Shown here one piece after another: positions 1-10,069 of a stretch of 64,000 nt of DNA. Positions within the stretch are counted from its first letter, which is position 1. The number at the start of each line of letters is the position of its first letter. Made by a program: the position numbers and the translations under genes. A model generated the notes under the pieces. It was not told the DNA's origin, ran no database searches, and was given only the letters and a program-made list of their open reading frames with translations. Source of the DNA: Tolypeutes matacus (taxonomy: Eukaryota; Chordata; Mammalia; Cingulata; Chlamyphoridae); assembly GCA_026826555.1 (NCBI GenBank), contig JAKSZT010053837.1:2173687-2237686 (forward strand), in the 5' to 3' direction.

Positions 1-582
1 TGAACTAAAGAAACATTTTTTAAAATGTTTTACACATAACAAAGAAATCAGTTTAATAAAATTATAACATGAGCTCATTTTTATTCCTGAAGAAAAGAAA
101 TAACCTTACCTATCACAAAGATCATTATTTTGATATCCCAGGAATAATTTTCCATGAAAGTTATTTCCTGGGACCAATAGGATCTTACCTTCCCACACAT
201 AAAAAGGACCTCTACTATAATTAGTTACTACTCTGTTTCCAAAGCACCTGAAAACAATGATTTTCCTTTCATTAAATTTGTCGAGTACAAAATAATGATT
301 AAATTAATAAAACATTTTTAGCAAGCCATTAGTAAGAAAACACTGTACTTACCCAAATTAAAACAAGTTAACTTTTTTGTATAACTTTAGAAATATTCTT
401 AAATGTGAAAATAGTTAAATTATTTTGAGGTACCACAATGTACCAAAATTTAAAAGCAATTGAAACTTCCTCCAATTAATTTCTCCCCTCAAAAATAAAG
501 TTTCATTTAACTTCCCCATTTAGTGTGCCCATTTATTTTAAGAGGGTAAGAGGGAGGGAGGAAAGAAGGAAGGTTGGTTTAC

Positions 583-810
583 CTTATGTTTTGCTGAATG
601 CTGTATGAGTTCAGTAATTAACACTTTGTCCTGTTGCAATCTTCGCTTCATAAGCTTGGAGCAGTTGATATTAATGGCTTCCAAAATGTGGGACGTATTG
701 TATTCCACAAAAGGCCGGCTATCAATTAGCAGCACTTTTTCCGTTCCACTTTCCAGTAGAGCCACCAATGTCTCGGTAACAATTTGAGTTCCAATGATCT
801 CATGGGCCAT
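583..810 (-). CDS. DUSP16: DUSP16 (MKP-7), first coding exon, residues 1-76
   Basis: Dual-specificity phosphatase 16 is a cytoplasmic/nuclear shuttling MAP-kinase phosphatase that dephosphorylates JNK and p38. The 76 codons match my recollection of the human MKP-7 N-terminus at nearly every position (start MAHEIIGTQIV, then LLIDSRPFVEYNTSHILEA). This is the first half of the rhodanese/CDC25-like domain. The basic cluster KLMKRRL at residues 52-58 is the kinase-interaction motif that docks MAP kinases. The catalytic domain (HCxxGxxRS) lies in later exons outside the window. ATG is at 810-808 with G at -3 and G at +4, a strong Kozak context. The exon ends after codon AAG (Lys76) at 583, followed by the donor GTAAAC at 582-577, so the junction is phase 0. 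Codons read past 583 run into intron and should not be translated. No frameshift or stop is seen, so the exon looks functional. Confidence 0.96.
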
Positions 811-874
811 GACAACAGTGAGTCCTCTTTTGCCACCTCCTTTAATTTGCCACGATGATGTAACGGTGGTGTGC

Positions 875-955
875 TCAAAGGCTCACCCACTCCATTGTAC
901 TAAAAATGTATGAGGTCAGGCTGGTGGTGACTGGCAAAAGGAGAGTTAAACCCAT
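875..955 (-). promoter_or_regulatory. upstream ORF in DUSP16 leader, 26 codons
   Basis: On the minus strand an ATG at 955-953 opens a 26-codon frame beginning MGLTLLPVTT and ending at TGA 877-875, 64 nt before the DUSP16 ATG. It lies in the inferred 5'UTR if the acceptor at 1172 is used. Such uORFs usually reduce main-frame initiation. Whether it is translated cannot be told from sequence alone. Confidence 0.45.
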
Positions 956-1051
956 TTTCGGCAAGAGCTCTCCGAGTGAATGTCTCTTTCTCTGTTGATG
1001 TGCTTGCTCTTGCAAAGGACTCCTTCCACAAAGCAGCCCCTCACATCTGAT

Positions 1052-1114
1052 TCATAAAGAGATGACTGGAATAACCATTCCGCAACAAAAGACGCTTTGG
1101 GGCAGCCACTGCAT
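1052..1114 (-). promoter_or_regulatory. second upstream ORF in DUSP16 leader, 20 codons
   Basis: On the minus strand an ATG at 1114-1112 opens a 20-codon frame (MQWLPQSVFC...) ending at TGA 1054-1052. A minimal ATG-ATG-TAA lies just 5' of it. It is within the leader only if exon 2 begins near 1171. Together with the 875-955 uORF it would make the DUSP16 leader uORF-rich. Confidence 0.38.
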
Positions 1115-1171
1115 TACATCATTCTTTACCTTTGCTCCCTCGCTCCAACAGCTTTACCCTGGTCTGAAAGC

Positions 1172-1672
1172 CTATGCGGAGAGAGAGACAGAAAACAAAA
1201 CATGGGGTCAAAAAAAGAAGAAGGAACATCAGATTAGAGAGTGTATGATTCATGATATTTACTCCATTAATTTAATTCCAAACTTGATGCACTGTTTCAT
1301 TTGAACAACAACAAAAAGAACAAATAAGTACAGCTTCAGAAAAACATGCTAATGATAACTCAATTTTACCTCAACAGCAAAAACACAAAGACGACAAAAC
1401 AAGACACATTCATGAATTATAATCACTGGGGCCCAGCACCAAATGACTTGTATGAAATTTAAAAGGCTTTGGAAAGTTGCTAAAAGTATTATTATGCCAA
1501 ATGATTTTCCTCCATCTTATTTTCTTGAAAATAGCATAAAGAACGACAGTTTAGGACCAGGTTTGCAATCCCATATTATCAGCGACAAAAATCTTTCCTG
1601 ATGGCTTGAGAATTACTGTAATGAGTGCTCAGGAGTGAGCCCCATTACCCACAAACAGCAGTCTCTTTAAAC
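1172..1672. other. DUSP16 intron 1, unique
   Basis: Intronic sequence directly upstream of the inferred exon 2 acceptor. I see no repeat or gene in it. Confidence 0.5.
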
Positions 1673-1864
1673 CATGGGTTTGTAACCTTTTTTGTCCCAC
1701 GGACCCCTTTGCCAGTCAGGTGAAAACCACGGACCCCTTACTAAGTCCACACTATACTGTGTGTTATTTAATAAATAGCTCACACCTGTTCCAACATGTC
1801 CCCACAAAATAATGTTGTTTTGAATTTCATTTCAAGCTCACAGACCCCTTGTTAAGAACCCCTG
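1673..1864. mobile_element. non-autonomous hAT-type element (MITE), copy 1
   Basis: A 192-bp element with imperfect terminal inverted repeats (left CATGGGTTTGTAAC, right end complementary to CAGGGGTTCTTAAC). It is flanked by CTTTAAAC (1665-1672) and CCTTAAAC (1865-1872), a 7/8-match 8-bp duplication typical of hAT transposons. A related copy in the opposite orientation lies at 55316-55507. It has no coding capacity. Family assignment (Charlie-derived) is by resemblance. Confidence 0.7.
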
Positions 1865-2180
1865 CCTTAAACTATCCTCACAGAGGAGAAAAAGTAGGAA
1901 AACAGGAGGTTCCGTAAATCTCAGCTACCTTTTAAGGAAAAGGGGTAGAAGTGGCTGGTAAGCTGGTCACAGCAAGCCCTGAGCTGACTGCATGCATCCA
2001 CAGCCACCCCAGGCAGCACCACAGCTACGATCCTTGCCTGCTGCCCCTCTCCCCTGACCTTTGCTTGTTTCCTCAGTACTGATTTCCTGGACCCTTTGTT
2101 GGCTTACCTACAATCCCCTCACTTTCTATACCTTATTCTTGAGAGAATCACTGACTTCCAGCTTTACAAAATCTTAGATC

Positions 2181-2282
2181 TTTTTTTTTTTTTTTTTTTT
2201 TTTACCGGGAGGTCCCGGGGATCGAACCCGGGTCCCTCCATATGGGAGACGGATGCCCAACCAGTTGAGCCACATCCGACCC
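2181..2282 (-). mobile_element. short DAS-type tRNA-derived SINE, young
   Basis: A 23-nt T tract (the reversed poly-A tail) is followed by the reversed SINE body with B-box GGTTCGATCC. It is flanked by the perfect duplication CAAAATCTTAGATC at 2167-2180 and 2283-2296. The perfect duplication and long pure tail argue for a recent insertion. Confidence 0.93.
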
Positions 2283-2297
2283 CAAAATCTTAGATCT

Positions 2298-2774
2298 TAA
2301 CCTGAGACTCTGGGTCAGCAATCCAGACATACAGAGCCCAATGCTTCCCTGTGATGGACCGTTCTCTAATTCATTAACACTAACTGGAGCTTTGTGCCCA
2401 TAGCTGGACCTCATCCTGACATTCGATATTCTCATATGCCTATGTCCTCTAGTCCACCTCTGCTTATACTAAATCCTCTACTACATAAAACAGATGTCCA
2501 CAGTTAGCATGCAGCCTCTAGAAGATAAGCTATTTGGGAGGTTCTATGTTATACTTCTTACCCCACAGTGCTTTGCACATAAGATACCCAATTACATTAT
2601 TTACATTATTACAATAAGTAAAATCTTCCTGGCTCCAAAAACAATTTAAGATTCTAAATAAACATTTGATTAACTGATTTCAGATCAGGATGGTAGAGTT
2701 TTATACTTATAAATGAGAAACTGAAGCATGGAGAAGAGGGACCAGGATATAAAGAGAAGCTGCCTTGCCATTTA
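2298..2774. other. intronic sequence, unassigned
   Basis: Unique-looking intron with a possible MIR-like fragment around 2690-2735. No gene is seen. Confidence 0.4.
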
Positions 2775-2842
2775 TCTGTTACACAACTTTGGCAAATCAT
2801 ATGACCTCTCTGAACCACAGTTTCCTCATCCTCAAATGTGAA
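2775..2842 (+). repeat. MIR SINE fragment
   Basis: Contains the MIR core motif for TTTGGCAAATCA...ACCTCTCTGAACC...GTTTCCTCATC, diverged as expected for this ancient mammalian SINE. Confidence 0.65.
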
Positions 2843-2846
2843 TGTA

Positions 2847-3112
2847 GGGAAGCAGATGTGGCTCAAGTGACTGACCTACCACATGGAGGGCCCTGATTTC
2901 AGTTCCCAGTGCCTCCTGGAAAAGACGAGCAAGACAGGGAGCTGGTGCAACAAGGAAAGGCAATGAGAGACACAACAAAGCAGGGAGCTGAGGTGGCTCA
3001 AGTAATTGAGTGCCTCTCTCCCACATGGGAGGTCCCGGGTTCGGTTCCTGGTGCCTCCTATAGAGAAAACAGAGAACAGACAGCAAGCACATATATACAC
3101 ATAGAAGTCAAA
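2847..3112 (+). mobile_element. composite (dimeric) DAS-type SINE
   Basis: Two tRNA-like units in tandem: one at 2847-2930 and one at 2989-3060 starting GAGGTGGCTCAAGTAATTG, joined by an A-rich linker with GAGACACAACAAAG. The first unit is more degraded than the second (B box CTGATTTCAGTTCCC). Length about 265 bp. Confidence 0.85.
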
Positions 3113-3326
3113 TGATGTGACATGATATGATACAATACAGGCCATATAATCAAGATAAGAAGCAGGACATCAGTGAGGCTTTAGAACTCAAGAAACTGAG
3201 GACAGCGTTTGGGTAGGGAACAAAGAAGGGTGTTCTGAGGAAGTGGAACACCATATGTGAAACCATGGAGCCTAGTGTTGTGCTCCTGGGGCATAATAAA
3301 CAAAATAAACCTTAAAAAAAAACTGT

Positions 3327-3519
3327 GGGGAAGCGGCTGTGGCTCAATCAGTGGGGCTCCCGTTTGCCATATGGGAGGCCCCGGGTTCGGTTCCCGGGGC
3401 CTCCTGGTGAGGGCAGGCCCGCCGGCACGGCGTGGTTGGCTGGCCCGGCGAGCACAAGCAGCAAGTGGGGGCGTAAATGAATAAATAAATAAAATCTTAA
3501 AAAAAAAAAAAAAAAAAAA
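3327..3519 (+). mobile_element. DAS-type SINE, long monomer with TAAA tail
   Basis: The body begins GGGGAAGCGGCTGTGGCTCA (A box) with B box GGTTCGGTTCC, followed by a GC-rich arm, AATAAATAAATAAAATCTT and a pure A tail of about 21. A roughly 10-bp AAAAACTGTG-like duplication flanks it. Other copies of this type are at 6638, 27261, 28937, 49400, 52099, 54601 and 57965. Confidence 0.92.
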
Positions 3520-3529
3520 CCTGTGACTG

Positions 3530-5016
3530 TAATAATGTCCTTGTCTCCTCACAAAGGTTCTAATAAGGACAAAATTATTGAATTTATCTAAAAATGAGTA
3601 AGTAAAAAAGCAACTACATAGCACATAGAGGAAGGAGGAAATTCTCTAAGACACGCATGCTGACCAGAGCTGTCCTGCATCTGGAATCTAAAAGGTGCCA
3701 GCCAGCCTATTCTGGCCCAGCTGCAAGCAAGTCGTGCCCATTGCTCATGTCAGAGCTGGGACCAGACACATCGTCTATCCCCCACATTTTACAAATCATC
3801 AAAAGCCTCCGTTTAATACATTATTTGTCCGGTTCTTTTTTTCCAAGAAACGAAAGAGCTTCATTACAGTAATGTATTTATTTTTAGTATTGCTTTATGG
3901 CAATGTGGTACAAAAGTCATCTCTATTATCAACTGAAGAAGGTAGAGCAGAGTATTTGTCCTAGATAATCAACTAATATACTTTTGCAAGGCACCTACCA
4001 AGGATACAGCATTGAATCAATTCGTGACTGCTCAGTGACACAGTTCACAGCAATGGAAGGTCCTATACTCAGATTGCCTGACACCCAAATCAGGACTTCT
4101 CCTAATGGGTTACCCTGTTTTCCCTAAGTACCTGTTCCCGTAATGGAATTAGACCAGGAAAGAATGACGTGACTTGTCCATGAGGGTACCCAAGGGGCAA
4201 AGAAAGTGGAAACCTGAGAACCAGAGCAAATTGATTCCAACAATGGCACTGGGTCTCCCAGTCTGATTGGCTCCTCTCAATGATAAAATCAGGATAGGAC
4301 AAAGCAGTTATCTGGGTTAGCAGATCAAGGGACAAAGAGATGACAGAAAACATGCAAAAGTTGAATTAGAAAGTTCTCATCTTTGCTTCCCTTCAGCCAA
4401 ATCTCATAAGCCGAAATCACTGAAACCAAAGATGGGCTACAGCAAACACTACTCCAGGGCAGAAAATGGTCACTTACCGAGAGCGCCAGTACTGACATAC
4501 TCTGGTCAGTAGTTCAGATATGAACCCTGTCCCCAACCAAGAAGAGGCCTGGTCAAAGGGACTCAAATACAGGGATGCAATGGAAGCAAAGGGGTGAGAG
4601 TGAAATAAGGATAAAGTTTCACCCATTTAGTGCGGTATCAAGGCCAGCTGGAGCCCCCTTGTTATACCTTTACGCACAAGGTCTGATTTTCTGTAGCTCC
4701 AAGTTGATCATGTGAGAGGTGCAGCCCTGCCAAGAGGACAAGAGGGTGGAGTAACAATGGCTTTAATCTCTTTTACTTACACTGAGAGATTTTTAGTTAA
4801 ATCCCTATCATGGGCTACAACTCTAATTTAAAAAATAAAATAAAAATCTCGGCAATCATGTCCATTCTGGAAAATGTCACATTCTGAGATCAGAGACATG
4901 TCTGTAACAATTTTGTTTTCAAAATATTCTGCATGACGTAGCATTTAAAAGATAAGAGGATACTTTATAGTTGGCAAAACCAACAAGCTAATCTTATCAA
5001 ACTTTCTACAAGAAGT
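3530..5016. other. unique intron sequence
   Basis: About 1.5 kb of intron without a repeat or coding exon that I can recognise. The short open frames here have no family resemblance. Confidence 0.4.
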
Positions 5017-5036
5017 CAAAAGGAATAAAAATTCTT

Positions 5037-5126
5037 TTTTTTTTTTTACCGGGAGGTCCCGGGGATCGAACCTGGGTCCCTCCATATGGGAGACGGATGC
5101 CCAACCAGTTGAGCCACATCCGACCC
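5037..5126 (-). mobile_element. short DAS-type SINE, young
   Basis: Reversed short SINE body. It is flanked by CAAAAGGAATAAAAATTCTT at 5017-5036 and 5127-5146, a perfect 20-bp target duplication. The body is nearly identical to the copies at 2181 and 35631, indicating recent activity of one source subfamily. Confidence 0.94.
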
Positions 5127-5214
5127 CAAAAGGAATAAAAATTCTTAAGACTGAACCACACAGGCCCACGTGCATATAACAAAACTTGAGGCAGGCCAGC
5201 TTCACTATTTACAT

Positions 5215-5505
5215 ATTTACTTAGCCAATTTTTAAAGTTCTAATTAATTTCTTTAATTTTGAGTAGATAATATATTCATATGGTTCAAAAATACTAAAAG
5301 TATAAAAATTTTTACACACTGTATATGTCGTTTACCGTATGACATACCTTAACAAAGCTGTTAAAAACATCGTGATATTGAAATTCCAGCAAATATATTT
5401 AAAGGATAGAAATGAATACACTAAAAAGCCTCCTTCCTCCCTTGGCCAGTTCCCACCCCTACCCCCTAACTGATAATCACTGTTAATAATTTCTTCTGAT
5501 TTCGT
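5215..5505 (-). repeat. ancient L1 3'-end fragment, antisense
   Basis: Resembles the antisense of old mammalian L1 3' sequence (TTCATATGGTTCAAAAATAC ... CCAGTTCCCACCCCTACC ... ACTGTTAATAATTTC). It probably continues after the SINE insertion, to about 6340. Confidence 0.6.
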
Positions 5506-5514
5506 CCAAAGATT

Positions 5515-5748
5515 TTTTTTTTTTTTTTTAAGATTTATTTATTTCCCGCCCCCCTCATTGTTTTTTCCGCTCACTGTCTGCTCTCTGTGTCCCTTCACTG
5601 TGTGTTCTTCTGTGTCTGCTTGTCTTCTCTTTAGGGAGCACCGGGAACAGAACTTGGGACCTTCCAGAGTGGGAGAGAGGCGCTCAATCTCTTGCACTGC
5701 CTCAGCTCCCTGGTCTGCTGCGTCTCTTATTGTCTCTCCTCTGTGTGT

Positions 5749-5783
<35 letters not shown>

Positions 5784-6058
5784 GGGAGGTCCTGGGGATC
5801 GAACCCAGGTCCCTCCATATGGCAGACGGACGCCCAACCATTTGAGCCACATCCGCCCCCTCTGTGTGTCTCTTTGTTGCATCATCTTGCTGTGCTAGCA
5901 CTCCTGTGCAGGCCAGCTCTCCTGCGCAGGCCAGCACTCTGCGTGGGCCAGCTCATCGCACGGGCCAGCTTGCCTTCACCAGGAGGCCCTGGGAATCGAA
6001 CCCTGGACCTCCTATATGGTAGATGGGAGCCCAATTGCTTGAGCCACATCCGCTTCCC
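5515..6058 (-). mobile_element. composite DAS-type SINE containing a nested SINE
   Basis: The outer minus-strand dimeric SINE is flanked by CCAAAGATT at 5506-5514 and 6059-6067. It holds a second, younger SINE at 5755-5859 that splits the linker. The outer copy shows the full dimer: distal unit with CTCAATCTCTTGCACTGCC, linker with GTGTCTCTTTGTTGC, and proximal unit ending TTGAGCCACATCCGCTTCC. Confidence 0.9.
5755..5859 (-). mobile_element. short DAS-type SINE nested in an older SINE
   Basis: A long T tract plus short SINE body flanked by perfect copies of CTCTGTGTGTCTCTTT at 5739-5754 and 5860-5875. The duplicated target is the linker of the surrounding SINE, so the insertion order is unambiguous. 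Confidence 0.93.
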
Positions 6059-6062
6059 CCAA

Positions 6063-6340
6063 AGATTATTTTTTTAATGACTACAGAATAAAACACAAAT
6101 GCATACTCATTCTATCTGTTTTGTTCAAATAGTTACAGTATATTCATTGTTTTGCATAGGGTTTTTCTACCCATTTATAACACTCCAATTTGATTTTTTT
6201 CAATATTTAATTTAAATGGGATTAAATCTATATATCTATGTGTCTTCTATATATGCATTTTTTTGAAATCTAAATAAAACATGCAGAAATACTGTAACCT
6301 GTAACCTTAGCACTACTCTTATTCAATCAGCTGTTTACCT
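6063..6340 (-). repeat. probable continuation of ancient antisense L1 fragment
   Basis: AT-rich sequence (CATACTCATTCTATCTG ... TTCTACCCATTTATAACACT) resembling antisense L1 3' ends, continuing the copy interrupted at 5515. Divergence is high. Confidence 0.4.
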
Positions 6341-6637
6341 GAAGGCTGAATAGTAATTCAGAAAAGTATGCATGAAAGGCCAGCAAATTTTTTCACATCA
6401 TCCTAATGAGACAATATCCTCTAAGCACTACTATGTCTAAAAGAAATTTATAAATGTGATAGGTCACATTCATAGAAATATGAAAATTATCCCTAAAGTC
6501 ATATCAAAGCCAGTTAACTTTAATCAGGGCTACCAAACAATTGCAAAGTATCTCATATTCAGAAGTAAAAGAGAGAGTGGCAACATTCCAGTATAATAAA
6601 ATGACTATACAGATCAGAGAACAGGAAGGGAAATCTC

Positions 6638-6823
6638 GGGAAGCGGCTGTGGCTCAATCAGTAGGGCTCCCGTTTACCATATGGGAGGCCCTGGGTTCGG
6701 TTCCCGGGGCTTCCTGGTGAAGGCAAGCCCGCCCGCACGGCGTGGTTAGCTGACCCAGCGAGCACAAGCAGCAAGGGGGGATAAATGAATAAATAAATAA
6801 AAATCTTTTAAAAAAAAAAAAAA
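6638..6823 (+). mobile_element. DAS-type SINE, long monomer
   Basis: Full-length long monomer flanked by perfect AGGAAGGGAAATCTC at 6623-6637 and 6824-6838. The tail has AATAAATAAATAAAAATC and then A14. Confidence 0.95.
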
Positions 6824-6839
6824 AGGAAGGGAAATCTCC

Positions 6840-7372
6840 TAAAGAAATGCCACTTGTGACAAACAATTTATGTTTTATATTTTGTAACATTTAATATTAA
6901 CGTAAGTTGTATAAGAACTTTCCCCCTTCAATATGCAATTTTTAAAGTTTTACTGTGGTTTTTATAAATAATTTGTGTTATGTTTTAGATTTCATTCAGT
7001 TACTAATGGAAACACATTTATGACTTTATAATGGAAATCAGTAGAGGTTAATTTATTGAAATTCACCTTACAGGCAACTTTACAAGAATATGGTCTATAC
7101 CAACAAAGTAAACTATACTACTGAATTAGTTATGTTTAAAAACTGTAAGCCTAAGACTATGTTTTAATTAAAATAACAATATGAAATCCAACTGTAGAAA
7201 AATCAGTATTTGACATTAGAGTTAGCTAAGACGAAAAAAGGGTTTTGTTTTGATTTTCTTCAGTACTCTTAGCCTTTAAAGCTGGTGCCCAACCAGAAAA
7301 TAAAAAATGATTACGGTTATTTTTAAATGATTCTATTAAGCATCTCCCTTTTCTTTTCAGATGAGGCATAAT
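6840..7372. other. unique AT-rich intron
   Basis: AT-rich unique intron with nothing recognisable. Confidence 0.4.
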
Positions 7373-7478
7373 TCTTTTTTTTTTAACAAATCAATTTTAT
7401 CGATACATATTAATAAAGCATACAATTCATTCAAAGTGTACAATCAATGGTATTTGGTATAATCACACAGTCATAATT
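7373..7478 (-). repeat. ancient L1 fragment, antisense
   Basis: Matches the common antisense L1 motif (CATACAATTCATTCAAAGTG, CAATGGTATTTGGTATA, CACAGTCATAA). Confidence 0.6.
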
Positions 7479-7479
7479 C

Positions 7480-8793
7480 TTTTTAACATTACATACGTGA
7501 TTCTGGCTTCTAGCTCAGTCATACCGACACTGGAGAAGAAACTTTCTCCCAAGTTTTTGGGTTTTTTTTCCTTCTACCCATGGGTTATGTCCAGCCACCA
7601 GCAACAGTCCATCTGCTTGCCACCCCTGCACTGCTCCCGTCGGCACGGCCTGCAACAGGGAGGGCAAGGGAAAAGGCTCCAGGAGACGCCTGCTGGTCTG
7701 AAAAGTGGTGTCCATGAAGAGGCAGGGGCTTTTCTCAGAAAGGTTTGCTTCCATTTTAAACACTTTCCATTTACAAAGAGAAATTCTCAGGGGAAGGGAA
7801 AGGATCCTATGGCTATGGGGTGCTTAAAAGTGATTGAGCTTTATTTGGCTGGGCTTGAGCTTAAATTCAAAATCTCAGAGAGTTTATAGGAAGGACAAAA
7901 TCAGGTGAGAATTAACTTTTATTAATTTTTTCCCCCTCAAATAAAATTGAAGAAACAGGCAACAAAGTACAGCAAACAGACTTTCAATAAAATTTGAGCA
8001 AATCAAAAGAGAAGAAAGTAGGCTACTGATGTCTGGAAGCAAGCCAGAATGCGTCAAGCTTTGACCCTCTTCACTCCACAATGATTAAGCGACTTTGCGT
8101 CCTATGCTGTGGGTTAATACTGTCCAAAGTCCTGAAAGCTGATATTTTGTAAATAAGTTCAATGAAAAAAAAAAAAAACACAAAAACTTCCCTCACCAAA
8201 GCCAAGTAGGCTATATGAGCTTAATGTGTTTTTTTAGTTGCCTATTCATGTGGTGACCATGTCTTCTTACCCCAAAATTGAGGACACATATTCTGAGAAG
8301 TGAGGGGACAACAGGAATTAGCACAGTAAAGCCCAGCCACCTCCTATCAGAGGCTCAGGTGCTTTACATGGATCTCAAGGATCCACAGGTAAAGGCTGGA
8401 ATAGCAGCCTTCTTTCAAAGACAAAATGCAACGCCTCTGCTTCTAGAAACAGGCTCTCCAAGGCAGAGCCCAGATCTGTGAGATGATTCCCGAGTCCAGA
8501 GTTTCCGCTGGGGCTGGCACCTCTCCATGAGAGCACCCCTCTGTCTTCTTGGCACTGCTCCCTGTTGGTGCTCTCCTTCTGTCCTCTCCACCTGCCTCTT
8601 TGCCTCTCCCACACCACTTCCTCTCCAAGTGACCACCTCCCCCACAGACTCCCTCACCGATTCCCCTACACTGAACATTTCCTTACCTGAACACTAAGGA
8701 CTCTACCCACTAGGAAAGGGCCTGGGGGTGGAGGCAGTCTGGATGGGGTGCAAATGGAAGCACTCATTGGACAAGAGAAAACGTGACCAGGGA
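7480..8793. other. unique intron, moderate GC
   Basis: No recognisable repeat. A 130-codon plus-strand frame at 7497-7889 and several overlapping minus frames near 8375-8680 are open, but they resemble no family and lack splice or promoter context. I treat them as chance. Confidence 0.45.
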
Positions 8794-8842
8794 AGTTGAA
8801 GCAGAAAATGTTCTGGAGAGTTGAAGCAGAAAATGTTCTGGA
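8794..8842. repeat. tandem duplication, 25-bp unit x2
   Basis: The block AGTTGAAGCAGAAAATGTTC (plus TGGA) occurs at 8794-8817 and again at 8819-8842 without mismatches. This is a recent local duplication. Confidence 0.9.
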
Positions 8843-8964
8843 AGGATATTTGGGATAAAGGTGGGCTGGAGGCAGGAGAAAAGAGACTCAGAACAAGCCA
8901 ATCAGAGGCAAGATGGGGACTAACTGTGCATCCTGGTTTAGTGTTCATCAGGCCTACTGAGACG

Positions 8965-9240
8965 CATTCAGTCAACTAACAAATAGTTACCAGGCACCTA
9001 TTACAGATGCAACAATGAATGAAACAGGCAAAAATCCCTGCCCTCCTGGAGCTTCTAATTTAGCAATGGGAGATACACAAGAAGCAGCAACAACAAAATT
9101 AAAAACAAACAAACAAAAAAACTTTTTGTATGACAGATAGTGATTCATGCCATGGGATAAAAATAAAGCATGGAAGGAAGATGAGGAGTTGGGAGTGTGG
9201 TGAAAATTCCAAACAGGGTGGTCAGGGAAAGCCTCCCTGA
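8965..9240 (+). repeat. ancient mammalian interspersed repeat
   Basis: Contains the widespread motif order CAGTCAACTAACAAATAGTT ... AAAAATCCCTGCCCTCCTGG ... GGTGGTCAGGGAAAGCCTCC. I recognise the repeat type but cannot assign the family. A related segment is split by a SINE near 60270-61030. Confidence 0.5.
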
Positions 9241-9280
9241 CATGCTATCACTAAAGTCCACTTCTGAGGTGAGAGAGTGG

Positions 9281-9320
9281 GCCATGTGATCCCATGTGAT
9301 CCCATGTGATCCCATGTGAT
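9281..9320. repeat. minisatellite, 10-bp unit x4
   Basis: CCCATGTGAT is repeated four times (first base of copy 1 differs), followed by GGGAGACTG. Likely polymorphic in copy number. Confidence 0.95.
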
Positions 9321-9520
9321 GGGAGACTGTCGATATCTGCCCATGCCAAAGGTTTGAGGCCTATGAATATGTCGGCCAACAGGAAGCTGAACTGGGCAAA
9401 TGCCAATAAAAGATGAGGCAGGTGTTCAGGCTTTCTTCAGAACTATGGTTATATCTATTGGAAATGATGCATTTCCCCAGGCAAGTGATCTTTTAATTCC
9501 AGCGTGAAAAATTATATACA

Positions 9521-9625
9521 GGGGGGCGGATGTGGCTCAAATGGTTGGGCGTCCGTCTGCCATATGGAGGGACCTGGGTTTGATCCCCGGGACCTCCCGG
9601 CAAAATAAAAAAAAATAAAATAAAT
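9521..9625 (+). mobile_element. short DAS-type SINE
   Basis: The body starts GGGGGGCGGATGTGGCTC and the tail is a mixture of AAAAT units. Perfect AATTATATACA duplications lie at 9510-9520 and 9626-9636. Confidence 0.93.
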
Positions 9626-9650
9626 AATTATATACAAAAAGTTTAGTATA

Positions 9651-10055
9651 GGGAAGCAGATGTGGCTCAATCAGTTGGGCACCTGCCTACCACATGGGAG
9701 GTCCTAGGTTTAGGTCCCAGTGCCTCCTAAAGAAGATGAGCAGATGCCACACCCACCGCAATGAGCTAGCCGCTACACCACTGCAACGAGCAGACGCCTA
9801 AACGAGCAGATGCCACAAGCCAGCAGACACCACAGCCTGGAGGGCGCGGATGTGGCTCAGGCCATTGGCACTTGCCTCCCATGTGGGAGGTCCTGGGTTC
9901 GGTTCCTGGTGCCTCCTAGAAGGCAAGCAAACAACAATGAGCAGACAGATGAGAGAACCATCGGGAGGGGGGAATAAAAATAAATAAATAAATCTTAAAA
10001 AAAAAAAAGTGGATATGAGCCAATTGTCCAAATAGTATCAAAAAAAAAAAAGAAA
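9651..10055 (+). mobile_element. composite DAS-type SINE
   Basis: Two tRNA-like units (9651-9728 and 9840-9915) separated by a degenerate GAGCAGATGCCAC repeat region. The A-rich tail ends before GTTTAGT at 10061-10067, matching GTTTAGT at 9641-9647. It inserted directly beside the copy at 9521. Confidence 0.85.
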
Positions 10056-10069
10056 AAAAAGTTTAGTTT

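Larger units (their letters stand above)
811..1171 (-). other. DUSP16: DUSP16 5'UTR part of exon 2 (inferred)
   Basis: This is the inferred untranslated part of the exon carrying the DUSP16 start codon. On the minus strand a long pyrimidine run (TCTGTCTCTCTCTCCGCATAG) ends at AG 1173-1172, an excellent splice acceptor that would begin the exon at 1171. A second plausible acceptor (CTCTCCTTTTGCCAG) ends at 931 and would begin it at 930. I prefer the distal site for its longer pyrimidine tract. If the distal site is used, the leader contains several upstream ATGs. The boundary is inferred from splice signals only. Confidence 0.6.

Noticed and set aside
538..582. Extra 14 codons after Lys76 of DUSP16
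   Set aside because: They follow a consensus GT donor and read NQPSFFPP..., which is not what I recall of MKP-7, so they are intron.
3181..3624. 147-codon minus frame
   Set aside because: It runs through a SINE and its poly-T tract, so the protein is a translated repeat.
7497..7889. 130-codon plus frame
   Set aside because: No family resemblance or promoter or splice context. A minus-strand frame overlaps it.
9521..9600. tRNA-like A and B boxes (also in every DAS SINE copy)
   Set aside because: These are SINE promoters derived from a tRNA. The cloverleaf is degenerate and tails and target duplications mark them as retroposons, so no tRNA gene is called.
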